Shown piece after piece: positions 17,378 through 26,060 of a stretch of DNA of 64,000 bases (the first letter of the stretch is position 1; each line of letters opens with the position of its first letter). Both the position numbers and the translations under genes were made by a program. This DNA comes from Rhodobacter sp. (GTDB taxonomy: Bacteria; Pseudomonadota; Alphaproteobacteria; Rhodobacterales; Rhodobacteraceae). The notes under the pieces are model-generated. The model was not told where the DNA came from, searched no databases, and saw only the letters and a program-made list of their open reading frames with translations. The stretch covers positions 992,001 to 1,056,000 of the forward strand of contig JAIXUH010000002.1 of assembly GCA_027484145.1 (NCBI GenBank). The letters are read 5' to 3'.

Positions 17378-18520
17378 ATGAAAGTCCTGATCCATGATCT
17401 GTTCCAGTATCTGCTGGAAACCACAGACTCCGCCCCCGAGGCGATTGTCGGCTTTTCCCTGTCAGCCTCGCCGCGTCTGGGGGATTTTCTGGCCGATCTG
17501 GACCCCAACCAGTCGCTGGACTGGAACAGCCGCGATTTTCGCGGCCTGCCGGAACTGCGCGACCATGTGCTGGCGCAGGCCGGGTTGACCGGGCACTGCA
17601 CGCCTGCCGATGTGCTGATCACCGCTGGCGCGGCCGAGGCGAATTACCTTGCCATCATGCAGCTTTTGCAACCCGGCGACCGCATCGTCATCGAAGCCCC
17701 CGGCTGGCCGCAGGCCGAGGTGCTGGCCAAGGCCAAGGGCGCCGAGATCGTCAAGGTGCACCGCCTTGAGGCCGAAGGCTGGCGCCTGCCGCTGGACCGG
17801 CTGGCCGAAGCCGTCACCCCCGGCACGCGGATGGTGTTTCTGACCAACCCCAACAATCCGACCGGCGATCTGCTGTCCGGGTCCGAGGTGGCCGAAGTCG
17901 TCCGCATCGCAGACCGGGCAGGTGCTTGGCTGCTGGTGGATGAGGTTTACGCCGGTCTTGAATGGACGGGCCCGCGTGCCCCCGCCGTGGCGGGTCTTTA
18001 CGCGCGCGGCATTACCACCGGGTCCGTCAGCAAGGCGCTTGGGCTTCAGGGCCTGCGCACCGGCTGGATCATCAGCCCCGATGCGGGGCTGATGCGCGAC
18101 GCGCTGATCCTGCGCGAAAACTCCAGCGAAATCATGAATATCATGGGCGAAGTTATTGCGGAAATCGCGTTGCGGCCCGCGCGATACGCCGCCTCTCTGG
18201 CCCGCGCGCGGCGGGAAGGTGCGAATAATCTGGCCCAGATGAACGCTTGGCTGGCCGATCAGGACCGCCTGTCTTGGGTGCCGCCCAAGGCAGGGCTGAT
18301 TGGCCTTGCGCGGCTGGCCGATGGCATGGACAGCGCGGCCTTCGCACGGTTCCTCCTGAAACCGCCCTACCGGACGTTCCTGATGCCCGGCCCTGCCTAT
18401 GACCTGCCCAACCATATCCGGCTTGGCGTGGGCGGCGGGGCCGAGGTGCGGCTGCACGACGGCCTTGACCGCCTGTCGCAGGCCTTGCGCGACTGGCCCC
18501 TGCCCAAGGTATCCCCATGA
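17378..18520 (+). CDS. PLP-dependent aminotransferase, class I/II
   Basis: 380 aa, fold type I. NPNNPTGD (PLP-contact Asn) lies near residue 157, DEVYAGL near 188, and the PLP lysine in GSVSKALGLQGLRTGW near 220; the substrate-carboxylate Arg is in 'NHIRLGVGG' near the C-terminus. AAGG is placed seven bases before the ATG at 17378. Sandwiched between an SDR and glycerate 2-kinase, it may transaminate serine or glycine/glyoxylate-type substrates; specificity is inferred from context only. Confidence 0.82.
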   Translation: MKVLIHDLFQYLLETTDSAPEAIVGFSLSASPRLGDFLADLDPNQSLDWNSRDFRGLPELRDHVLAQAGLTGHCTPADVLITAGAAEANYLAIMQLLQPGDRIVIEAPGWPQAEVLAKAKGAEIVKVHRLEAEGWRLPLDRLAEAVTPGTRMVFLTNPNNPTGDLLSGSEVAEVVRIADRAGAWLLVDEVYAGLEWTGPRAPAVAGLYARGITTGSVSKALGLQGLRTGWIISPDAGLMRDALILRENSSEIMNIMGEVIAEIALRPARYAASLARARREGANNLAQMNAWLADQDRLSWVPPKAGLIGLARLADGMDSAAFARFLLKPPYRTFLMPGPAYDLPNHIRLGVGGGAEVRLHDGLDRLSQALRDWPLPKVSP

Positions 18521-19776
18521 TCACAGACCCCGCCGCCTTTCTGCACAGCCTGTTCGACCGCGCCGTTGCGGTGGCTGATCCGATGCGCTCACTCGCGCGG
18601 TTTCTGCCCGAGCGTCCCAACGGAAGGGTGGTCGTGGTGGGGGCCGGCAAAGCATCGGCCCGGATGGCCGAAGCGGTCGAGGCGGCATGGGGGCCCTGCG
18701 ATGGACTGGTCATCACGCGCTACGGCTATGCCCGCCCCTGCACCGGGATCGAGGTGGTTGAGGCCGCGCACCCGGTGCCCGATGCCGCAGGTCTGGCCGC
18801 GACGGCGCGGATGCTGGCACTGCTTCAGGGTCTGGGCGCCGGTGATTTTGTGCTGGCGCTGATCTCGGGCGGGGCCTCGGCCCTGCTGACCGCCCCGCGC
18901 GAAGGCATCACGCTGGCCGAAAAACAGGCGGTGAATGCGGCACTTCTGGCCTCGGGCGCGCCCATCGACAAGATGAACACCGTGCGCAAGCACCTGTCCT
19001 GCGTCAAAGGGGGCCAATTGGCCGCCGCGGCCTATCCGGCGCAGATGCTGTGCCTGATGATCTCGGACGTGCCGGGCGATGACCCGGCCTTCATCGGCTC
19101 TGGCCCCACGGTGGGCGATGACAGCACACCTGCCGACGCGCGTGCCATTCTGGCGCAGTGGCAGATTGCCGTACCGCCCTCGGTGCTTGCGGCCCTTGAC
19201 CAGCCCGCGCGCGTGGTGCCGCCCCATGATATCCGCCTGTCGCGGGTGCAGAACACCATCTACGCCGCCCCAGCGCAATCGCTGTCCTCCGCTGCCGAAC
19301 TGGCGCAACAGGCCGGTTGCCGTGTGCAGATCTTGGGTGACGCGGTCGAAGGCGAGGCGCGTGATGTGGCCGCGGCACAGGCCGCGCAGGCCCTTGCCAT
19401 TCAAGCAGCATTGCGCCCCGACGACGCCCCGGTGCTGTTGTTGTCGGGCGGCGAGTTGACGGTGACGCGGCGCGGCGACGGGATCGGCGGCCCCAATGCC
19501 GAATTCTGCCTTGCCCTTGCGCTGGCCCTGAAGGGTGCGCCCGGCATTCATGCCATTGCCTGCGATACCGATGGCGTTGATGGCGCGGCCGAAGTGTCAG
19601 GCGCCATCATTTCCCCCGACACATTGCCGCGCGCCACCATGACCGGTGTCAGCGCCGCAGAGGCCCTTGCCCGCAATGACGCGCACAGCTTTTTCGCGGC
19701 CATCGGCGGGCAGGTCGTCACGGGCCCCACACTGACCAACGTCAACGATTTTCGCGCAATCCTGATCCAGCCCTGA
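18517..19776 (+). CDS. ttuD: Glycerate 2-kinase (MOFRL/TtuD family)
   Basis: 419 aa. Glycerate kinase N-domain (GRVVVVGAGKASARMAEAVE, SGGASALL, VRKHLSCVKGGQL) and C-terminal MOFRL domain (LLSGGELTVT, GGPNAEFCLALAL, DTDGVDG). The family phosphorylates D-glycerate to 2-phosphoglycerate (or 3-PG in some members), linking serine, tartrate and glyoxylate metabolism to glycolysis. The start overlaps the aminotransferase stop (ATGA), and a strong hairpin follows the stop. Confidence 0.9.
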   Translation: MITDPAAFLHSLFDRAVAVADPMRSLARFLPERPNGRVVVVGAGKASARMAEAVEAAWGPCDGLVITRYGYARPCTGIEVVEAAHPVPDAAGLAATARMLALLQGLGAGDFVLALISGGASALLTAPREGITLAEKQAVNAALLASGAPIDKMNTVRKHLSCVKGGQLAAAAYPAQMLCLMISDVPGDDPAFIGSGPTVGDDSTPADARAILAQWQIAVPPSVLAALDQPARVVPPHDIRLSRVQNTIYAAPAQSLSSAAELAQQAGCRVQILGDAVEGEARDVAAAQAAQALAIQAALRPDDAPVLLLSGGELTVTRRGDGIGGPNAEFCLALALALKGAPGIHAIACDTDGVDGAAEVSGAIISPDTLPRATMTGVSAAEALARNDAHSFFAAIGGQVVTGPTLTNVNDFRAILIQP

Positions 19777-19791
19777 CCCTTGGCTCCTGCA

Positions 19792-19820
19792 CAAAGGCCC
19801 ACCCATCGGGCGGGCCTTTG
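19792..19820. terminator. Bidirectional hairpin terminator
   Basis: CAAAGGCCC pairs with GGGCCTTTG, extended by CCC/GGG after one mismatch, with loop ATC. It sits between the convergent ttuD and PRC-barrel genes. There is no long T-run on either side, so efficiency is uncertain. Confidence 0.65.
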
Positions 19821-19839
19821 CATCCGATCCGTGAATGCC

Positions 19840-20652
19840 TTAGCCTTCGAATTTCGGCATGGCTTCAAGCTCTTCCTTGGTCTTGCTCAGGTAAACGCGC
19901 ACCTCTTCTCCGGCTTGTGCACGCAGAATGTCGACGTCGGCCATGCCAAGGGCGACCGGCTTTTCGCCCATGCCCAGAAATCCGCCGACATCGACCACGG
20001 CTTGCGTGATCTTGCCATCTTCGGCCAGAACGAGGTTGCTGACATCGCCGATCCATTCATCGTTCGCATCGTAAACCTTGGCACCCGTCAGTTTTTCCGA
20101 GGTCAGGTATTCAGCCTCGGCGGCAACATAGCCGTCACGCATCATCGGCGTGCGGGCCGGATCCTGCGTATCGGCCATGGCTTCGCCCTTTGTGGCTGCC
20201 GCATCGCTGCCGGCAACCGGGGTCATCATATAGCCCGGCGCACCTTCCAGATCGGCTCGCGCGGCCGACATCACCAGAAAGAAATCATCCGCCGCATCGG
20301 CGGTTGATCCGTCGGCCACAAAGCGGATGGCCTCCATCCCGACCGCCACCTGACGCTCGCCCGCGCCCAGAAAGCCGCCGATATCCACCAGCACGGCATC
20401 AACCCGGCCATCGCGCGAAAGGATCACATCGTTGATCTCGCCGATGTCATTCCAGCCATCCTGCGTGCCGTTGTATTCGTTGGCGTCGAGCGGTGTATCG
20501 GAGGCATAGACGCGCATCCCGATAAAGTCTGAGGCCCGAATATCCGTCGCGTTCGGCGCGGTGCGAAACAGGCCCGTTGCTGCGTCCTGTGCCACGGCAG
20601 CACCGGCAAAGGCAGCAAGGATCGCCGTTGAAAGCATGAGGTTTTTCATCAT
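19840..20652 (-). CDS. Secreted protein with two PRC-barrel domains
   Basis: 270 aa with a signal peptide (residues 1-22, cleaved after AVAQ). Two PRC-barrel-like repeats are visible: one at about 40-110 (GMRVYASD, DIGEINDVILSRDG, VDIGGFLGAGERQVAVG) and one at about 180-255 (GAKVYDAND, WIGDVSNLVLAEDG, VDVGGFLGMGEKPVALG). Such exported PRC proteins are frequent in Rhodobacteraceae and often stress-related; the precise role is unknown. The 174 bp upstream to 20826 hold only its presumed promoter. Confidence 0.8.
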   Translation of the reverse strand: MMKNLMLSTAILAAFAGAAVAQDAATGLFRTAPNATDIRASDFIGMRVYASDTPLDANEYNGTQDGWNDIGEINDVILSRDGRVDAVLVDIGGFLGAGERQVAVGMEAIRFVADGSTADAADDFFLVMSAARADLEGAPGYMMTPVAGSDAAATKGEAMADTQDPARTPMMRDGYVAAEAEYLTSEKLTGAKVYDANDEWIGDVSNLVLAEDGKITQAVVDVGGFLGMGEKPVALGMADVDILRAQAGEEVRVYLSKTKEELEAMPKFEG

Positions 20653-20826
20653 AGTCTCCTGATATCACTGGACATGGTCACGCAGTGTTGCGCTGCCAGT
20701 AAAACGCCCCTTACCCCCCATGGTTCCAGCCTTTATCTGCAACCACAGCGGGAACCGATGGTCCCCTTGGGCGTTCGGGCGGGGCTGAACAGGGGCAAGC
20801 GGCACATGGGCACTGGGCCCAAGCGA

Positions 20827-21264
20827 TCAGGCGGCGTCGGTCTTTTTCATCCGGCGCTGCACGTTGCGCCCGATGGCAATAAAGCGCTTTTCGACCAGAT
20901 ACCACGAGATGACGCCTGCCACCGTTGCCACGGGCAATGACACCATCTGATTGACCAGCGGGCCCGCCTGCGGCCAGCTTTCGGCAAAGACCTGCTGCAC
21001 CGGAAAACCCCACAGATAAACGCCATAAGCCACATCGCGCTTGTCCAGCAGGCTGTTCACCACCACCAGACCGCTGAGGAAAAAGAACAGCTTGACCGCC
21101 ATCGACCCCGAATAGTCAAAGCCCAAAAGCCGCAAGATCGGGTCTTGCTGCCCGGCCTGTGGCGCCAGTGCATAGGCATGGCCTATGATGACCAAATAGG
21201 CCGCGATCAGGCGGAACAGGTCAAGGTTGTTGTTTTCCCGCCTGAGCACGTCGTGCAGCGTCAT
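20827..21264 (-). pseudogene. Internally deleted acyltransferase-3 (OafA-like) relic
   Basis: 145 aa in one open frame. Residues 1-65 match the N-terminal active-site part of membrane acyltransferases (NLDLFRLIAAYLVIIGH, SGSMAVKLFFFLSGLVV, with the conserved helix-1 His). The sequence then jumps directly (LLDKRDVAYGVYLWGFPVQQ) into what is normally the last two helices and the tail (SWYLVEKRF). About 200 central residues of the usual 350-380 are missing without a frameshift. I treat it as a recent in-frame deletion product, probably non-functional; a mini-protein role cannot be excluded. Confidence 0.7.
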
Positions 21265-21448
21265 CCGGCCACCCACTTTGTCACCGCGCACCCGATTGCC
21301 GGCCCGCCCCGCCTGTGGTGTTGCGTATCGCCTTGCGCGGAAAACCCGTCAAGGTCCGATGGCAATCCATGGCCTGCAAGACCACCGCAGGCTTGACCCA
21401 CGGCGCTTTCGCGTCATGCTGACCTATAGTCATCGTGCGGGGAGGCCG

Positions 21449-23251
21449 ATGCGCGACACCGAGCATGTCAAGGAAATCGGCTCTGTCGTCAGCGGACGGG
21501 GCAGCAGCGCCCGCGACGCCGTGGTCGCGCAATCGTGGCTGCGTTGCGTCGAGGAATATGGCCTTGACCCCGCGCGGCCCAGCCCTGCGCATATCGTGAC
21601 CGAAGCACGCCTTCGCGAACATCGCGAACAATCCGAAAAGCTCATCGCCATTGCCCGCAGCGGGCTTGAGGCTCTGTTTCGCCAGATTGCCGGTCACAAA
21701 TACGTTCTGCTTCTTGCCGATGCGCAGGGCGTGACGGTCGATTACTTTGGCGATCCGCAGTTCGAGGATGAGTTACGTCAGGCCGGGCTATACCTTGGCT
21801 CTGACTGGTCCGAAGATCTGGCGGGCACCTGTGGCGTCGGGTCATGCATCGTGACCAAACGCGCTGTCACCATCCACCAAAGCGACCACTTCGATCTGAC
21901 CCATACGCCACTGTCATGCACCGCCGCCCCGATCTTTGACATGGTGGGCAACCTTGCGGCGGTGCTGGATATCTCGCTTTTGCGTTCGCCCCAGCCCAAG
22001 ATCAGCCAAAGCCTTGCGCTAAACCTTGTGCAAGCCAGCGTACGGCGGGTGGAAATGGCCAACCTGATGGCGATGAGCCGCGGCGAATGGGTGTTGAGGT
22101 TTTCGACCATGCCCGAGTTTCTGGATGTCGATCCCGAAGCCGCCATTGCCCTTGACGGGTCTGGCCGCATTCTTGGCATGACGCATGGCGCGCAGACGGT
22201 GCTGGCACGCCAGAACGGGCCTTTGGGCGGTCCGGTAATCGGCGAACGGCTGGACCGCTTTTTTGATATGTCCATCGACAGCCTGCCTGATCTGATGCGC
22301 GGCCGCCCGACCGAGGACCGCCTGATCACCCTGCGTGACGGCCAGGCCCTGTTCGGCCATGCCATTGCCCCGCAGACCGAACGTGTGGCCCGCGCGCCTG
22401 CATCTGCCGGCCTGCCGCCTGCCTTGCACAATTTTGCGGGGCCCGACCCTGCTCTGCGCTGCCTGCTCGACGATGCGGCACGGCTGGCGCCCACCAAGAT
22501 CGCGCTCTTGATCACGGGCGAGACGGGCACCGGAAAGGAACGGCTGGCTCGGGCCATTCACACCTGCCAGCCCGCAAACCGCCCCTTTGTGACGGTGAAC
22601 TGCGCCGCACTTGGCCCTGACAATCTGGACGCTGTGGTGCTGGGTGCCATGGGCGGGGCCGAAGGTGCTGCGGGCGGCACGCTTTTTCTGGACAATCTGG
22701 CCGATCTTTCGCCCGCCGCGCAGGGCCTGATGCTGCGCCTTCTGGCCGAAGGCGAGGGGCGGCCGGGCCGGGGCCGCCTACGGCTGATCTCGTCTTGCGC
22801 CGAAGACCTGTCACAGGCGGTGCGCGAGGGGCGTTTCCGCGCCGATCTGTTCTTTCGGCTGGCGGCGGTAACTCTGTCGCTGCCCCCCTTGCGACTACGG
22901 CAGGATTTCGATTGGCTGCTGGACCGCCTCCTTAGGCAAAGCACCCATGCACGGCCCCAAAGCTTTCGCCTGTCGCCTGCCGCGCGGGCCGCTCTCAAGG
23001 CACGGGCATGGCCCGGCAATGTGCGCGAACTGGCCAACACACTGGACGTGGCCCTTGCGCTGTCCGTCAGCGGCGTGATCGACTTGCCGGATCTGCCCTT
23101 GGCCCCGCTTGACCCCGTGGCGCAGGCCGAGGATCTGGCTGATGTGCTGGGGGCCTGCAACGGCAACATGTCGCTTGCGGCGCGGCGACTGGGGGTCAAC
23201 CGATCCACCATCCTGCGCCGTGCGCGCCGTGAAGGGCTGATCGGCGGCTAA
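21449..23251 (+). CDS. AcoR-like activator with AAA+ domain lacking GAFTGA
   Basis: 600 aa from the ATG at 21449 (GGGGAGG three bases upstream). A GAF-type sensor domain lies at about residues 50-210 (LAGTCGVGSCIVT is typical of the AcoR family). A degenerate middle domain follows, then an AAA+ domain at about 335-530 (GETGTGKERLARAIH, arginine-finger region RFRADLFFRLA) and a Fis-type HTH at the C-terminus (NMSLAARRLGVNRSTILRRARREG). The sigma-54 contact loop GAFTGA is absent and Walker B reads FLDN rather than FLDE. It probably controls the adjacent flavin monooxygenase. Confidence 0.85.
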   Translation: MRDTEHVKEIGSVVSGRGSSARDAVVAQSWLRCVEEYGLDPARPSPAHIVTEARLREHREQSEKLIAIARSGLEALFRQIAGHKYVLLLADAQGVTVDYFGDPQFEDELRQAGLYLGSDWSEDLAGTCGVGSCIVTKRAVTIHQSDHFDLTHTPLSCTAAPIFDMVGNLAAVLDISLLRSPQPKISQSLALNLVQASVRRVEMANLMAMSRGEWVLRFSTMPEFLDVDPEAAIALDGSGRILGMTHGAQTVLARQNGPLGGPVIGERLDRFFDMSIDSLPDLMRGRPTEDRLITLRDGQALFGHAIAPQTERVARAPASAGLPPALHNFAGPDPALRCLLDDAARLAPTKIALLITGETGTGKERLARAIHTCQPANRPFVTVNCAALGPDNLDAVVLGAMGGAEGAAGGTLFLDNLADLSPAAQGLMLRLLAEGEGRPGRGRLRLISSCAEDLSQAVREGRFRADLFFRLAAVTLSLPPLRLRQDFDWLLDRLLRQSTHARPQSFRLSPAARAALKARAWPGNVRELANTLDVALALSVSGVIDLPDLPLAPLDPVAQAEDLADVLGACNGNMSLAARRLGVNRSTILRRARREGLIGG

Positions 23252-23269
23252 GGCGGTTTGGTTGCGCCT

Positions 23270-23285
23270 TGTTGCGCGCGCAACA
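23270..23285. promoter_or_regulatory. Perfect 16-bp palindrome, candidate activator site
   Basis: TGTTGCGCGCGCAACA lies between the AcoR-like gene and the monooxygenase, 112 bp upstream of the latter. A half copy (GGTTGCGC) precedes it at 23260-23267. Position and symmetry suggest a binding site for the neighbouring regulator. Confidence 0.5.
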
Positions 23286-23397
23286 GCGGCGGCCACTTTC
23301 TGCGCTCCTTTGGCACATCGCCTGCATTTGGCGGTGCAGTGCGGGCAATCGTGCCTTTTGCTCAAGGTTCAAGACGACACGTCAAAGGGAGGAACGC

Positions 23398-25197
23398 ATG
23401 CTCGACACGTCACCACAGGCCGGGGTCAACCAGCTTTTGTCAGATTTCGGCGCGGCCTTGGCGGCCGGCGACATTGCCGCCACAACGGCCTTTTTTCAGG
23501 ATGATTGCTATTGGCGCGATCTGGTCAGCTTTACCTGGAACATCAAGACCTGCGAAGGCAAGGCCGAGATTGCCGATATGCTGACCCATCAGTTGGCCGC
23601 AACCCAGCCCAGCAACTGGCGCGTCGCCGAAGGCGAAGTGGCCAGCGAAGATGGCGGGGTGACCACGGCATGGATTCAGTTTGAAACCGCCCTGTCGCGC
23701 GGCTTTGGCCTGATCCGGCTGAAGGGTGACAAGATCTGGACGCTTCTGACCACGATGGTCGAGTTGAAGGGGCATGAAGAACACAAGGGATTTTCCCGCC
23801 CCTTGGGCGCCAAGCACGGCGCCGACAAGCATCGCCCCACTTGGAAAGAGGAACGCGAGGCCGAGGCCCGCGATCTGGGCTATACCGCGCAGCCATATGT
23901 CGTCATCATCGGCGGCGGTCAGGGCGGCATCGCCCTTGGCGCGCGGCTGCGGCAGTTGGGCGTGCCCGCCATCATTCTGGAAAAGAACGACAAACCCGGC
24001 GACAGCTGGCGCAACCGCTACAAGTCGCTCTGCCTGCATGACCCGGTCTGGTACGATCACCTGCCCTATATCAAGTTCCCGGAAAACTGGCCGGTCTTTG
24101 CCCCCAAGGACAAGATCGGCGACTGGCTTGAGATGTACACCAAGGTGATGGAGCTGAACTACTGGTCCAAGTCCACCTGTAAATCCGCCAAGTTTGACGA
24201 GGCCACCAAGGAATGGACGGTTGTGGTGGATCGCGACGGGCAGGAAGTCACCCTGCGCCCCAAGCAACTGGTTCTGGCCACCGGCATGTCGGCCAAGGCG
24301 AACATGCCCAGCTATCCGGGAATGGACACATTCAAAGGCGATCAGCACCATTCGTCCAAACACCCCGGCCCTGATGCCTACAAGGGCAAAAAGGCGGTGG
24401 TGATCGGCTCCAACAACTCGGCCCACGATATCTGTGCCGCCTTGTGGGAAAACGATGTGGACGTGACCATGGTGCAGCGGTCATCCACCCATATCGTGCG
24501 GTCGGAACCGTTGATGGAATATGGCCTTGCCGGGCTTTACTCCGAACAGGCGGTGCTGTCGGGCATGACCACCGAAAAGGCTGATTTGATCTTTGCCAGC
24601 CTTCCCTACAAGATCCTGCACGAATTCCAGATCCCGATCTATGACAAGATCAAGGAGGTGGATGCCGACTTCTATGCGGGTCTGGAAAAGGCGGGGTTCT
24701 GGCTGGATTGGGGCGCCGATGGCTCGGGCCTGTTCATGAAATACCTGCGCCGCGGCTCGGGCTATTACATCGACGTGGGCGCAAGCCAACTCATCATCGA
24801 CGGCAAGATCAAACTGGCGCATGGCAACGTGAAGGAAATCGTTCCCGATGGCGTGGTGCTGGAAGACGGCACCAAGCTGGAGGCCGATCTGATCGTTTAT
24901 GCCACTGGCTATGGCTCGATGAACGGCTGGGCGGCAGACCTGATCGGGAAAGACGTGGCCGACAAGGTGGGCAAATGCTGGGGCCTTGGCTCTGACACAC
25001 CGAAAGACCCCGGCCCATGGGTGGGCGAGCAGCGCAACATGTGGAAACCCACCCAGCAAGAGGCGCTGTGGTTCCACGGCGGCAACCTGCACCAGTCGCG
25101 CCACTATAGCCAGTTCCTGTCCTTGCAACTGAAGGCCCGGATGGAGGGGATCGACACGCCCGTTTACGGCCTGCCCGACACCTATCATCTGGGCTAA
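23398..25197 (+). CDS. Flavin-dependent monooxygenase with N-terminal NTF2-like domain
   Basis: 599 aa, with a strong ribosome site (AAGGGAGG) before the ATG. Residues 1-125 look like a SnoaL/NTF2-type domain. From about 165 a class B flavoprotein follows: FAD motif GGGQGGIALG, FMO-type motif FKGDQHHSSKH, NADP motif GSNNSAHD and the ATGY motif near 505. The layout matches the NTF2-fused FMO/YUCCA-like group that oxygenates heteroatoms or ketones; the substrate is unknown. The preceding AcoR-like gene is its likely regulator. Confidence 0.85.
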   Translation: MLDTSPQAGVNQLLSDFGAALAAGDIAATTAFFQDDCYWRDLVSFTWNIKTCEGKAEIADMLTHQLAATQPSNWRVAEGEVASEDGGVTTAWIQFETALSRGFGLIRLKGDKIWTLLTTMVELKGHEEHKGFSRPLGAKHGADKHRPTWKEEREAEARDLGYTAQPYVVIIGGGQGGIALGARLRQLGVPAIILEKNDKPGDSWRNRYKSLCLHDPVWYDHLPYIKFPENWPVFAPKDKIGDWLEMYTKVMELNYWSKSTCKSAKFDEATKEWTVVVDRDGQEVTLRPKQLVLATGMSAKANMPSYPGMDTFKGDQHHSSKHPGPDAYKGKKAVVIGSNNSAHDICAALWENDVDVTMVQRSSTHIVRSEPLMEYGLAGLYSEQAVLSGMTTEKADLIFASLPYKILHEFQIPIYDKIKEVDADFYAGLEKAGFWLDWGADGSGLFMKYLRRGSGYYIDVGASQLIIDGKIKLAHGNVKEIVPDGVVLEDGTKLEADLIVYATGYGSMNGWAADLIGKDVADKVGKCWGLGSDTPKDPGPWVGEQRNMWKPTQQEALWFHGGNLHQSRHYSQFLSLQLKARMEGIDTPVYGLPDTYHLG

Positions 25198-25244
25198 GCG
25201 CCGGGTCTGACACGCGCGCCGGCGGGATGACCGCCGGTGCGCCT

Positions 25245-25925
25245 TCAGCTTGCCTGCATCTGCAACTGGTCGCGGATATGGCGCATCCCCAGTTCCGGGC
25301 TGGTCAGCACCGGCAGATCGCCCATCGCCTCGGCAATCGACGGCAGCACCCGCGCCATCGACGCCTGCGCCAGAACAATCACATCCACCTTTTGCGCCAG
25401 ATCGCGCAAGGCATCGGCCACCATCACATCATGCGCGGCCGTCTCACCCGCCGCCAACCGGGCAAAGGCCCCTTCGGCCAAGGCGCGGACAATGGTGCAA
25501 TCGCGGCCATGCGCAGCGGCGGTGCGGGCCAGCAAATCGCTGGTCGGGTCCAGCGTGGTTTGCAAGGTCGCCGCCACCCCGATCCGCCCGCCCATGGCAA
25601 CGGCGGCCATCGCCATCCCCTCATCAATGCGGAACAAAGGCACCGGGCATAGCCCCCGTGCCGCATCCACCGCTGGGCCCAAGGAGGAACAGGTGACCAC
25701 CACCGCCGTCGCCCCGGCATCCACCGCCGACCAGATCTGCCCCGCCAGCCGCCGCATGGTCAGCGTTGACAGATGCCCTTCGCGGATCGTGGTTTTCAAC
25801 AGGCTTTCATCCACCATGTTGAATCGCTGAAACCCCGGCAATTCGGCCTGCGCCAGACCGTCAAACAGCGGCACCAAACCGGCAACCGTGTGGATCATGG
25901 CAAGGGTCGGCGTGGCAGTCGTCAT
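25245..25925 (-). CDS. Aspartate/glutamate racemase superfamily protein, one catalytic Cys missing
   Basis: 226 aa. The fold is recognisable from the N-terminal 'LAMIHTVAGLVPLF', the first catalytic cysteine in VVVTCSSLGP (near residue 80) and the C-terminal 'SPELGMRHI'. The second catalytic cysteine position reads LAQASMARV, with Ala/Ser instead of Cys. True racemases need both, so this may be a lyase or decarboxylase-like member (as in maleate isomerase/AMDase relatives) or have altered chemistry. Divergent from the SDR gene at 26061. Confidence 0.75.
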   Translation of the reverse strand: MTTATPTLAMIHTVAGLVPLFDGLAQAELPGFQRFNMVDESLLKTTIREGHLSTLTMRRLAGQIWSAVDAGATAVVVTCSSLGPAVDAARGLCPVPLFRIDEGMAMAAVAMGGRIGVAATLQTTLDPTSDLLARTAAAHGRDCTIVRALAEGAFARLAAGETAAHDVMVADALRDLAQKVDVIVLAQASMARVLPSIAEAMGDLPVLTSPELGMRHIRDQLQMQAS

Positions 25926-26060
25926 GGCGGCACCTATCTGAGGGGCAATGGCCCCGATCCTGCGCTGCACGGCCAGGGGCTGCAATCACAAACCACCGTC
26001 GACCCTTGCGCGCGCAGACGCGACCTGCTGTGCTGCGCCAAACCACAAAGGGGCCAAGCC

